Positions 17,333 to 25,470 of a DNA stretch of 64,000 bases are shown piece after piece. The DNA is taken from NCBI GenBank assembly GCA_963738025.1, contig CAVTWA010000020.1:221212-285211 (forward strand), given 5' to 3'. Source of the DNA: 20CM-2-55-15 sp963738025 (GTDB lineage Bacteria > Acidobacteriota > Terriglobia > 20CM-2-55-15). Under the pieces are notes generated by a model that saw only the letters and a program-made list of their open reading frames with translations, was not told where the DNA came from and made no database searches. Both the position numbers and the translations under genes were made by a program. Each line of letters opens with the position of its first letter. Position 1 is the first letter of the stretch.

Positions 17333-17420
17333 GGGGGTATAGCTCAACGGTAGAGCATCGGCCGAGAGGCGTCTATGCGTCGCTCGGCCGAAGATGCGGG
17401 TTCGATTCCCGGCGCCTCCA
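17333..17420 (+). tRNA. tRNA-like gene with enlarged anticodon arm (88 nt)
   Basis: Two bases after the previous tRNA, the 5' part (GGGGGTATAGCTCAACGG, D-arm GCTC/GAGC with normal GG) and the 3' part (GCGGGTTCGATTCCCGG, acceptor CGCCTCC, A73) look like a normal tRNA. In place of a 17-base anticodon arm there are 34 bases: a perfect 9-bp stem TCGGCCGAG/CTCGGCCGA with a 16-base loop AGGCGTCTATGCGTCG. No standard 7-base anticodon loop can be drawn, so no amino acid can be assigned. Group I introns are far longer. Either this is a pseudo-tRNA with a palindromic insertion or an RNA with another use. Confidence 0.55.
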
Positions 17421-17529
17421 TTCGTCACTTCGCTTTCTTCCCTCCTTGACATAAGCCTCTATCCTGAAACATATTCCACCCAACAAAAGTGTTTTTGAAA
17501 TAACTGTTTCAAGATGGGGGGAGAGATCC

Positions 17530-20500
17530 ATGCGCCACGTACTGCATCTGATTTGCGCCACTTCTATGGCTTTGATTTGCGCCGTCTGCACGTTCGCTCA
17601 GACGGACCGCGGCACGATCACCGGCACCGTAGCGGATTCCTCGAACGCTGTAATTCCCGGTGCAAGCGTTACCGCAACGAACAGCCAAACGACCTCAAAG
17701 TATGAAACCGTCAGCACCGAGACGGGCAACTACACATTGACTCAATTGCCGGTCGGCACATACGACTTGACGGTTGAATTGCCGGGTTTCAAAAAATACA
17801 TCCGCCAGGGCGTTACGGTTTTGTCATCGACGACGGTACGCATCGATGTTCCGCTCGAGGTCGGCGGTGCGGCCGAAGAAGTCACGGTCAGCGCCGATGC
17901 GCCTTTGCTGCGCACTGAAGGCGGCGATGTAAGCCACAACATTCGCACCGATTCCGTCGATGCGCTGCCGGTTCTCTCGATCGGAGCGGCGGCCGGAAGT
18001 TCCGGCATACGCAACCCTACTGCAGTCGCCCAGCTATTGCCCGGCGCGTACGTAGTGCCCAATACGACGGTGAAGATCAATGGCGCGCCGGGAAATACAG
18101 CGTCCTACCGCGTTGAAGGTCAGGACGCCAGCAATGGTCAGGTGCCCGCGACACAAGCGCAAGTACAACCGAGTGTCGATGCGCTTCAAGAGATCACGAT
18201 CCTCACAAGCAACTTCTCCGCCGAATATGGCCAGGTCGGCGGCGGAATGTTCAATTATGTCGTGAAGTCCGGCTCGAACGGTTATCACGGAACCGGCTAT
18301 GACTACGCGGCCAACGATGCGTTCAATTCGGCGACACCGTGGTTGAACACGAAATCGCCGGTACGCCGTCACGACTGGGGCTTCACGCTCGGGGGCCCGG
18401 TGAATTTCGGCAGCAAGATCTATGACGGCCATAACAAGACGTTTTTCTTTTTCAACTTTGAACAATATCGCGATCATCAGAACATCGCGACAATCAGCAA
18501 CACTGTTCCGATTCAGGCTTATCGTGACGGGAATTTCAGCAGCGCCCTGACCGGCAAGAATCTATGTCCGGCAACCAATCCAAACTGCGACCCGCTGGGC
18601 CGGCCGGTCATGGAGGGCACGATCTACGATCCGCGCACGACAAAGACGGTGAATGGCCAACTGGTTCGCGATCCATTTCTGAACAACACAATCGATCCAA
18701 CTCTATGGGATCCAGTCGCCCTCAAAGTGCAGGCGCTGATTCCCCTGCCAAGCAAATCGGGATTGATCAATAACTACATCAATACATTCCCCAGCGACCG
18801 CATCACCTACATACCAGCCGTCAAAATGGACCATAACCTGAGCTCGAAGGCGAAGCTTTCCTATTACTGGTCACAAACCAAGACGTCGAGCCAGTATTCG
18901 ACGCCGTTAGGCGGCGCGGATGGTTTGCCTGAGCCGGTTACGGCTGCGATCGGGACCTTTATTACGGCACGTGTGCAGCGCTTGAATTTCGACTATACCG
19001 TTTCACCAACAATGCTCTTCCACCTGGGACTCGGCTATCAAACGAACTTCTTTACCGACGATCCCGGAACAACCAATTACGATGCGGCCGCCAATCTGGG
19101 TCTGATCGGAACGACATCGAACCGGATATTTCCGTCATTCCAAGGTCTCACTGCAGCCACAGGCGGGGTGAAGAATCTCGGGCCGGGAAATTCGACAAAT
19201 CGTCATCCACTGCTCTATGAGAAACCGACCGCGAATTTGAGCCTGACGTGGACGAAGGATAACCACACCTACAAGTTTGGCGGTGAAACTCGTATTGAGA
19301 GCAATGCCTCGACGGTCTATGCCTACACGGGCGGCACGTATACGTTCTCGGCAGCACAGACAGGTATGCCTTATATCACCCAGGCAGGAGGCACTCTCAA
19401 CGGCGGCAGCGTCGGGTTCCCGTACGCCAGCTTCCTGCTGGGCCTGGTCGACCAGGTTCGTATTGCTCCTCCAAATACCATCCGGCTCGGCAAGCATTCG
19501 ATTTCCGGTTTTGCTCAGGATACCTGGAAAATTACACGCAAGCTGACGCTTGATTATGGTTTGCGCTATGACTACCAGACATACCTGAAGGAACAACACG
19601 GCCGCCTGGCGCAGTTCTCTCCGACAACTCCGAACCCGTCGGCAGGAGGGTTGCCGGGCGCCGTCATCTTCGAAGGGGATGGTCCGGGACGCTGCAATTG
19701 CTCGTTTGCCAAGAATTATCCCTGGGCTTTCGGTCCGCGACTGGCGGTCGCGTATCAGTTTGCGCCCAAGATGGTGTTGCGTCTCGGTCTCGGCGTCGTT
19801 TACTCCGGAACCGGTGATGCGAATGGCGCGAGCCAGGGCGGATTGACGGCCGTGGCGGCCGTCCAGGCGGCCGGAGACGGCAGCCCGATCATGACTCTGC
19901 GGAACGGAATCACGGTTCCGCCTCCTCCTTTCCCCAATTTCGATCCCGGTCAGTACCCGCAGGCGGGTTACGCCGGTAAACAATCGCCCCTGGTCTGGTA
20001 TGACCGAAACGCCGGCCGGCCCGCAAGACAAGTTCAGTGGAGCGTCGGGATCCAGCGCGAGATCTTCCAGAACCTCGCTGTCGACGTTTCATACATCGGC
20101 AACCGCGGCGTCTGGTGGAATTCTCCCGGACTCATCGATGTCAACGCCAACACGGCTCAACGGCTCGCGTCATTCGGGCTTGACATCAATAGTGCTGCCG
20201 ATCGCACATTGTTAGGCCAACAGATCGGCTCAGCTGCGGTTGCTGCGCGCGGATTCAAGCTGCCTTATGCCGGCTACACGCCCACAGTCTCCCTGGCCCA
20301 GGCGCTGCGGCCGTTTCCGCAATTCCAGAGCATTACTTCGTTGTGGTCGCCGCTCGGAGACACCTGGTACAACTCGCTGCAAGTCAAAGCGACGAAGCGT
20401 TATTCGTACGGGTTGTCTTTCGCGAGCACGTTCACCTATTCAAAGAATCTTGCGATCGGAGCTCCGTCGAATGTCGTCGTTCCTGGAACGGGCGGCAGTC

Positions 20501-21219
20501 CCGTGAATGACGTGTTCAACCGGAACCAGAATAAATACCTTTCACCACAGGATCAGCCATTCATCTTCAACCTGTCGTTGAATTACACTCTGCCGGCGTT
20601 CCAGCTGAACCGGATTGTCTCTTCTGCGGTTCGCGACTGGACGATCGGAGTGTTCGCGCAGTACTCCAGCGGATTGCCGATTGCAGCCCCCACAGCGCAG
20701 AACAACCTGAATGCGCTACTCCTGCGTAACGGAACTACTCTGTCCAACGCGAATCGCGTTGCAGGTCAGCCGCTGTTCCTGAAGGATCTGAATTGTCATT
20801 GCTTCGATCCGAACAAGGAATTCGTCCTGAATCCGGCGGCCTGGTCGGACCCTCTCCCGGGAACCTTCGGCACCGGTGCGGCTTATTATGGGGATTACCG
20901 GGCTCAACGTCAGCCGGTAGAAAACTTCGCCTTCGGACGTGATTTCAAACTGGCACACGAGGGCAAGGTGAAGCTGAATATCCGCGCTGAATTCACCAAC
21001 ATCTTCAATCGCTCGCGCTTGCCCAGTCCCACCTCGACCAACGCGCAGGCGACTCGCACCGGAACGGATGCCAGCGGTAAAACAGTCACAGTGTTGGCAA
21101 CCGACTCTGGACATCTGGATGGGAAGACGACAGCTGGCTTCGGCTTCGTCAATACGGCTGTAGCGCCTTCGACGCCTGCCAACCGGCAGGGCCAGATTGT
21201 CGGCCGCATTACGTTCTAG
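17530..21219 (+). CDS. Oar-like TonB-dependent receptor with carboxypeptidase-regulatory domain
   Basis: 1,229 residues, the usual size of acidobacterial Oar-like proteins. Signal peptide at 1-24 (ending CTFAQ). Residues about 26-110 are a carboxypeptidase-regulatory-like Ig fold (GTITGTVADSSNAVIPGASV, then GNYTLTQLPVGTYDLTVELPG). A plug domain follows (near DGQ-type segment YRVEGQDASNG and SAEYGQVGGGMFNYVVKSG, about 195-245), then a large barrel with aromatic-ended strands, finishing QIVGRITF. GGGGAGAG just upstream of ATG 17530 is a strong ribosome site. Such proteins sit in the outer membrane and take up or bind glycans or peptides with TonB energy; some act in adhesion. No TonB or SusD gene is next to it. 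Substrate cannot be predicted. Confidence 0.93.
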   Translation: MRHVLHLICATSMALICAVCTFAQTDRGTITGTVADSSNAVIPGASVTATNSQTTSKYETVSTETGNYTLTQLPVGTYDLTVELPGFKKYIRQGVTVLSSTTVRIDVPLEVGGAAEEVTVSADAPLLRTEGGDVSHNIRTDSVDALPVLSIGAAAGSSGIRNPTAVAQLLPGAYVVPNTTVKINGAPGNTASYRVEGQDASNGQVPATQAQVQPSVDALQEITILTSNFSAEYGQVGGGMFNYVVKSGSNGYHGTGYDYAANDAFNSATPWLNTKSPVRRHDWGFTLGGPVNFGSKIYDGHNKTFFFFNFEQYRDHQNIATISNTVPIQAYRDGNFSSALTGKNLCPATNPNCDPLGRPVMEGTIYDPRTTKTVNGQLVRDPFLNNTIDPTLWDPVALKVQALIPLPSKSGLINNYINTFPSDRITYIPAVKMDHNLSSKAKLSYYWSQTKTSSQYSTPLGGADGLPEPVTAAIGTFITARVQRLNFDYTVSPTMLFHLGLGYQTNFFTDDPGTTNYDAAANLGLIGTTSNRIFPSFQGLTAATGGVKNLGPGNSTNRHPLLYEKPTANLSLTWTKDNHTYKFGGETRIESNASTVYAYTGGTYTFSAAQTGMPYITQAGGTLNGGSVGFPYASFLLGLVDQVRIAPPNTIRLGKHSISGFAQDTWKITRKLTLDYGLRYDYQTYLKEQHGRLAQFSPTTPNPSAGGLPGAVIFEGDGPGRCNCSFAKNYPWAFGPRLAVAYQFAPKMVLRLGLGVVYSGTGDANGASQGGLTAVAAVQAAGDGSPIMTLRNGITVPPPPFPNFDPGQYPQAGYAGKQSPLVWYDRNAGRPARQVQWSVGIQREIFQNLAVDVSYIGNRGVWWNSPGLIDVNANTAQRLASFGLDINSAADRTLLGQQIGSAAVAARGFKLPYAGYTPTVSLAQALRPFPQFQSITSLWSPLGDTWYNSLQVKATKRYSYGLSFASTFTYSKNLAIGAPSNVVVPGTGGSPVNDVFNRNQNKYLSPQDQPFIFNLSLNYTLPAFQLNRIVSSAVRDWTIGVFAQYSSGLPIAAPTAQNNLNALLLRNGTTLSNANRVAGQPLFLKDLNCHCFDPNKEFVLNPAAWSDPLPGTFGTGAAYYGDYRAQRQPVENFAFGRDFKLAHEGKVKLNIRAEFTNIFNRSRLPSPTSTNAQATRTGTDASGKTVTVLATDSGHLDGKTTAGFGFVNTAVAPSTPANRQGQIVGRITF

Positions 21220-21224
21220 AAACA

Positions 21225-21269
21225 GGCCACGGATTGAATCCGTTAAATCCGTTCAATCCGTGGCTTATT
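21225..21269. repeat. Family-1 palindromic repeat between convergent genes
   Basis: GCCACGGATTGAATCCGTTAAATCCGTTCAATCCGTGGC-type hairpin filling most of the 61-base gap between the receptor stop (21219) and the response-regulator stop (21281). In this position it could serve as a two-way terminator, which is inference. Confidence 0.88.
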
Positions 21270-21280
21270 CCTTCACAATC

Positions 21281-21958
21281 TCAGGGAACAAATTTATACC
21301 CGGCACCATGGATCGTCTGGAAATGCTCGGGATTTGCCGGATCGGTCTCTAACTTGAGACGAAGTTTCCAGATGTGATTGTCTACGGTTCGCGTCGAGGG
21401 ATAGTTTTCGTACCCCCAAACCTCATTAAGAAGCTCGGTTCGTGAAAGTACTCGCCGCGGATTTTGGGCAAAATATCTCAGTAACCTGAACTCCTGAGCA
21501 GTCATCGTAATCGGAGTCCCATCCCGCGTGAGTTCCATCTTCGCAAAATCGACGTGGACGTTACCGAACAACAGCGAGTCGACGGCGTCGGGTCCGCTTG
21601 TCCGGCGAACGGCGGCGCGCACTCTGGCAAGGAGTTCCCGCGGGCTGAAAGGCTTGGTCACGTAATCGTCCGCCCCAAGCTCGAGAAGTAACACTTTCTC
21701 CGACACTTCGCTCTTAGCGCTCAAGATAATGACCGGCAACGAGGGCGCTTCTTTTTTGATCTCCCGGCACACATCGTTTCCGAGCAATTCCGGCAATCGC
21801 AGATCGAGAATGACAGCAGATGGGCGAGAGGAACGGAAAGCTTCCAGGCCGGCTTTGCCGTCGGACGTGACTTCCACGGTGTACTGTTCGGACTCGAAGA
21901 GCCGTTTCAGCGCCTTCTGGATCGCACGATCATCTTCAACGACGAGGATTTTCTTCAC
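21281..21958 (-). CDS. OmpR/PhoB-family response regulator, orphan
   Basis: 225 residues from a GTG start at 21958. Receiver domain (1-120): KKILVVEDDRAI with the acidic pair, phospho-aspartate in AVILDLRLPELLG near residue 52, threonine/serine switch in VIILSAKSE, lysine in DDYVTKPFSPRELLAR. C-terminal winged helix (about 128-225): TMTAQEFRLLRYF, a transactivation turn and recognition helix in YPSTRTVDNHIWKLRLKLE, and the ending TIHGAGYKFVP, all typical of OmpR. It binds DNA as a dimer when phosphorylated. No histidine kinase gene is in the window, so the partner is encoded elsewhere. It may regulate the divergent YceI gene or more distant targets; the sequence gives no operator. Confidence 0.92.
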   Translation of the reverse strand: MKKILVVEDDRAIQKALKRLFESEQYTVEVTSDGKAGLEAFRSSRPSAVILDLRLPELLGNDVCREIKKEAPSLPVIILSAKSEVSEKVLLLELGADDYVTKPFSPRELLARVRAAVRRTSGPDAVDSLLFGNVHVDFAKMELTRDGTPITMTAQEFRLLRYFAQNPRRVLSRTELLNEVWGYENYPSTRTVDNHIWKLRLKLETDPANPEHFQTIHGAGYKFVP

Positions 21959-22122
21959 AATTCACGCTTAAACTACCAGAACGCCGTCTGGAGCTCAAAT
22001 CCTTCGGGAATGTATCGAAGCGAAGAGACAAATGAATGACCATCAAGAGATCAGGCCGTGACAATTCAAGATGGCCGGTTCACCTAGGCTAAAGCTGCAC
22101 ATCATGCCCCTGGGCGGTGAAC

Positions 22123-22719
22123 ATGAAACGCGCGCTGTTCATTCTGACACAACTGCTGATCGCCACGAACGTTTTCGCGTCTTATGGCGTGTGCGTGATG
22201 CCGGGCCGCGGACATTTCCAGATCCATGTCGGCACGGCGGGATTACTGGGGGGCCTGGCGCACAACCACCTGATCGAGGCCGAAAAGATCTCGGGATGTG
22301 CGGTAATCGACCCCAGGGACCCGGCACATTCGTCGATCAAATTGGATTTTCCGGCTTCGAACATTCGGGTGATCGATCCCAAAGAAAGCGAGAAAGACCG
22401 GGCGGAAGTTCAGCGGACAATGGAAACGGAAGTCCTTCGGACATCCGAGTTTCCGAGAATCGCCTTCGAGTCGACAACGATCGAGCGCACTGACGAAGCG
22501 GACCGTTATCGCGTGCGCGGGAATCTGACGATACGCGGCAAGACGCAACCCGTCCTGATTACCGTCACGTTAACCCGTCTGTCCGACGGTACCTTTCGGG
22601 CGACCGGCCAGTCCAAATTCGCGCAAACGAGCTTCGGAATTAAACCGATCCAACTCGGTGGCGGAACCGTGAAAGTCAAAGATGAGCTGGAAATTGAATT
22701 TGAGTTGTTTCTCCGCTAG
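22123..22719 (+). CDS. YceI-family periplasmic lipid-binding-like protein
   Basis: 198 residues from ATG 22123 with a signal peptide (MKRALFILTQLLIATNVFAS). A GTG two codons earlier is in frame but adds nothing. The body matches the YceI lipocalin-like fold: HFQIHVGTAGLLGGLAHNH near residues 28-46, FPRIAFESTTIER near 106-118, VRGNLTIRGKTQPVLITV near 127-144 and the late FAQTSFGIKPI near 165-175. Members bind polyisoprenoids or other amphiphiles in the periplasm, and some assist stress responses or quinone handling. The double glycine-histidine stretch (LLGGLAHNH) replaces the more common SFSVKHLG segment, so ligand choice may differ. Preceded by a divergent OmpR-type regulator. Confidence 0.85.
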   Translation: MKRALFILTQLLIATNVFASYGVCVMPGRGHFQIHVGTAGLLGGLAHNHLIEAEKISGCAVIDPRDPAHSSIKLDFPASNIRVIDPKESEKDRAEVQRTMETEVLRTSEFPRIAFESTTIERTDEADRYRVRGNLTIRGKTQPVLITVTLTRLSDGTFRATGQSKFAQTSFGIKPIQLGGGTVKVKDELEIEFELFLR

Positions 22720-22837
22720 CGGCGCGCCGGCGGTATTATTTCTGACGGTTCTGGGGACAGCCCCCTAAGGCCTGCACGTTCGCGACGACGGATAAGGCTG
22801 CTTGTTTGAAACTGTAAAACTTTGAGGTGGAGGTCCA

Positions 22838-24089
22838 ATGATTCGAATCTGGGGTATAGCGCTTGTTTTGTTCTGTAGCGCTCCAGTGTTTGCCATGCCC
22901 GAATTCCTGCAAATGTATCGGAGCGATCCGTTTCGTAACCCGGCTGTCGATGGCTGCAACACCTGCCATATGAGTCCGCAAGGCGGCGACGCCCGAAACC
23001 CGTTTGGCCAGGCATTCGAAAGCTCAGGAGAAACAATCACCCCGATGTTACGCGCGCAATTTCCCGACCGGTTTGTCTATCCGAGCTCCCGAGTGGGAGA
23101 TGCCCTGACGATCCATTTTTCGGATCCAAACAAGAGGCAGGTTGTCGTGGAGTCCGGCGGCATGAAGAGCCTGGTCGACGTTGACAAAGTGGCCGTCAAC
23201 GACAGACCCGTCACTGCGCCGAATGCGCCGGCAGAGGCGCCAAAAGCCGTAGCATCCGTCAAGGCGTCCGAGAGCCGCGTCGATCCGTTCGCGCGGGAAG
23301 GCGCGTTCTTCGGGTCCAACGTTGTCAATCTTCCAGACGGCAAGCCGCAGCGGAAAGGCGGAGTCGATTTCTTCGTCGGCCATCGCTTCAGTCAGGACGT
23401 AAACGCGGCCGGAGCGGGAGGACTCTTTGGTTTCGATAGCTCGGCGACTATCGCCTTCGGAGCACGGGTGGGTTTAACCAACCGGCTCAGTGTTTCCGTA
23501 TATCGGAGCAACCTGTTCCAGACGATCTCGCTCAGTACGGCGTTTCAAGTAAGCCGGCAGAATGCGGAGACGCCGTTAACGCTGCAACTACGCGGCGGCG
23601 TGGACGGAAAGCACAACTTCGGCTTGTATGACAGAGACATCAATCCGACGCCGAAACAATTCTCACCATACCTGCAGATCGTCGCCACCAGAACGTTCAA
23701 GGACCGCGTCTCTTTCACAGCAGTCCCTACGTTCGCGTTCAATACCAGAGATGAATTCAGGGGTGACGAATATCCCCGACGTTGCGTTCGGATCAAATCA
23801 CAACAACACGGTTTCATTGGGTCTGGGCGCCGGTGTACGCGTTCTGCCCACGACTTCCGTTGTCGGAGAATTCATACCGCGCCTCTGGGGATTCCGCGGA
23901 GAAAATGGCGATCGGCCCGGGGTCTCAACCGATCGGCCGGGAGTTTCGATCGGTCTCCAGAAGGCCACGCTGCGTCACACGTTTGAACTGCTGATCTCGC
24001 GGCAACAGAGCATGATGCCCACGGAATACGCGGTGCAGGGATTGAATACCTTCCGCATCGGGTTCAACATCTACCGCAAGATTCGGTAA
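22838..24089 (+). pseudogene. DUF5777-like beta-barrel protein with one CxxCH, frameshifted
   Basis: GGAGG precedes ATG 22838. The first frame has a signal peptide (MIRIWGIALVLFCSAPVFA), a single heme-type motif CNTCHMSPQGGD near residues 46-57, a hydrophilic linker, and from about residue 175 a barrel opening GGVDFFVGHRF...GLFGFDSSATIAFGARVGLTNRLSVSVYRS, which I recognise as like the DUF5777 barrel family. The frame goes wrong after FAFNTRDEF (about 23755). The rest (NIPDVAFGSNHNNTVSLGLG through LNTFRIGFNIYRKIR, a good barrel end) is in another frame, ending 24089. One base lost or gained near the GGGG at 23760 would explain it. Repaired length is about 416 residues. Redox-linked outer-membrane proteins are possible but unproven. 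Confidence 0.75.
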
Positions 24090-24104
24090 AAGCCGGGACC
24101 GGAA

Positions 24105-24160
24105 CACAAGAAGCACAAGAGGCACAAGACCCGTGTCTCGTGCTTCTTGTGCTTCTTGTG
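24105..24160. repeat. Family-4 palindrome (CACAAGAAGCACAAGAGG type)
   Basis: Arms CACAAGAAGCACAAGAGGC and its near complement enclose a three-base loop, just after the frameshifted barrel gene. Relatives lie at 47565-47641 and 61551-61612. Confidence 0.8.
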
Positions 24161-24172
24161 CGCAATATCAAT

Positions 24173-24249
24173 CCTGTTGGTTAGAAGACTAGCTGAATGG
24201 ATAGACGTCTTCAGTAAGATCCTTTGTATTGACGCTTGAAACCAACAGG
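24173..24249 (+). ncRNA. Possible structured RNA leader upstream of a small HTH gene
   Basis: A perfect 10-bp inverted repeat CCTGTTGGTT (24173-24182) / AACCAACAGG (24240-24249) encloses a second hairpin GAAGAC/GTCTTC (24184-24189, 24207-24212). It lies 85 bases before the ATG of the HTH gene at 24335. Could be a leader RNA structure or an operator; no known riboswitch class is recognised. Confidence 0.3.
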
Positions 24250-24334
24250 TTAAGAACACTTCGGGACACTCACATGCGGCATTGATCCTGCTTATCCCTT
24301 TTCCTGACGACAGCGTGAGCTTCAGGAGAACCGG

Positions 24335-24535
24335 ATGAGACAAGGACAGCTATTTACCGAGGATCAACGCAGAAGAATTGTGCGGCTTCTTTCATCGACA
24401 GAACTGACGACGGCTGAAATCGCACTGCGAATGCAATGCAGCCGAAGCGCGGTGGCCTCTATTAACCGGCACTATCAGATTCGCGATTATCCCGGGTTGA
24501 GGCGCGCAAGGCAAAAGATGCCTGTCCGGCTGTAG
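24335..24535 (+). CDS. Small helix-turn-helix DNA-binding protein
   Basis: 66 residues from ATG 24335 with AGGAG eight bases upstream. LFTEDQRRRIVRLLSSTELTTAEIALRMQCSRSAVASINRHY fits a homeodomain-like/Trp-repressor-like helix-turn-helix (first helix about 8-20, turn-recognition helices 25-45), similar to the N-terminal DNA-binding part of IS transposases or small regulators. The C-terminus is a short basic tail (RRARQKMPVRL). It could be a stand-alone regulator or a transposase N-terminal fragment; no remaining catalytic part lies downstream. The TAG stop falls inside a GC palindrome that separates it from the convergent secreted-protein gene. Confidence 0.65.
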   Translation: MRQGQLFTEDQRRRIVRLLSSTELTTAEIALRMQCSRSAVASINRHYQIRDYPGLRRARQKMPVRL

Positions 24536-24570
24536 GCGCGGTTTATGACGTTTATGACCGCGCCTACAGG
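24530..24570. repeat. Family-5 palindrome (CTGTAGGCGCGG...CCGCGCCTACAG)
   Basis: A 13-bp stem around GTTTATGACGTTTATG, including the stop codon of the HTH gene and ending seven bases before the stop of the convergent gene. Related GGCGCGGTCTATGACCGCGCC sequences occur at 51230-51300 and, shorter, at 11875-11900. Could act as a shared terminator. Confidence 0.75.
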
Positions 24571-24576
24571 GATCCT

Positions 24577-25443
24577 TCAGCCGAGGCGACGATCGAATGC
24601 ACCGAGTAATCGAGCGACCGAACTCAGCGGCGCCAGCCACGGCCGTGCTTGTAGCCATTCGATCGCTGGATTGACAAGCGCCGCAATCGTTACCGGAGGC
24701 AGCGTCGTAAAGATCGTAAAAACCGGATCGAAGCGAAGAGCGATCGCTGGAATGGGAACATTGCTTACGACCTGCATCGTTCCAGCCAATGGTCCGATTG
24801 AGGGGAATATGCCAGATGTAAACGTGGCCACATGATTTCCGGGACCGAGCAACTGACTGGTCGAGGCAACCATAGCTGCCGAGGAATCCAACAAATTGAA
24901 GGTCACGTTAGCAGCGGATGTCCCAGGGTTCGCATACGCGACGGCAATGTTGTATCCGCCGATCGTGTCGACGAATATGGCCTGTCTGGGGAGAGCTGCG
25001 GCCTGAGGCACTCCGGCTTCGGCAATCAATCGGCCGCCTAAGTCGAACTCCGAGAAGATGGCTGTCCCCGCCACCGTTCCAGCACTCGTAGAGACCGTGC
25101 CAAAGCCTGGAGAGTACCCACCCGTCCCCGTCGAAACGTATTTCTTCGTCTGGCCGGCGGCAATGGAAAACGTGATGGTCCCCGTCGTGGGCGTGCCGAC
25201 CTCGTCCGTGAAACTGACATTGAAGGGCGAACCAGCCAGGCCGGCATTCTGATTATCCTGGTTGAAAGTAATGGTTCCGCTGGCGGCGCCGGACGCTGCA
25301 GGATTTGTCAGCAGGACCGTCGTTTTCCAGATCGTGCCGCCAAGCACTCCATTTGCGATATGGGGAAAATAGAACGTGGTCTGCGCGGAGCAAACCATCG
25401 TGGCGGTAAGAATCCAAAGGGATACAAAAAGGACGCGCTTCAT
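24577..25443 (-). CDS. Secreted protein of unknown function (acidobacterial type)
   Basis: 288 residues with a signal peptide (MKRVLFVSLWILTATMVCSA). The mature part is rich in beta-forming, glycine/threonine/alanine segments such as TTFYFPHIANGVLGGTIWKT at the start, with repeated blocks like VLLTNPAASGAASGTITF and VAYANPGTSAANVTFNL. This pattern of two related Ig-like halves (about 22-135 and 150-255) is common in secreted acidobacterial proteins. The late hydrophobic stretch may tether it. The start at 25443 carries AGGAGAAGCC a few bases upstream. No enzyme motif is visible and I cannot assign a function. It is convergent with the HTH gene and lies upstream on the same strand after the TPR membrane protein. 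Confidence 0.7.
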   Translation of the reverse strand: MKRVLFVSLWILTATMVCSAQTTFYFPHIANGVLGGTIWKTTVLLTNPAASGAASGTITFNQDNQNAGLAGSPFNVSFTDEVGTPTTGTITFSIAAGQTKKYVSTGTGGYSPGFGTVSTSAGTVAGTAIFSEFDLGGRLIAEAGVPQAAALPRQAIFVDTIGGYNIAVAYANPGTSAANVTFNLLDSSAAMVASTSQLLGPGNHVATFTSGIFPSIGPLAGTMQVVSNVPIPAIALRFDPVFTIFTTLPPVTIAALVNPAIEWLQARPWLAPLSSVARLLGAFDRRLG

Positions 25444-25470
25444 CGGCTTCTCCTGAATTCAACAATCCGG

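Noticed and set aside
17373..17591. A 72-codon minus-strand frame with a WRRRESNPHLRPSDA-like tail
   Set aside because: This word is the usual false translation of antisense tRNA DNA.
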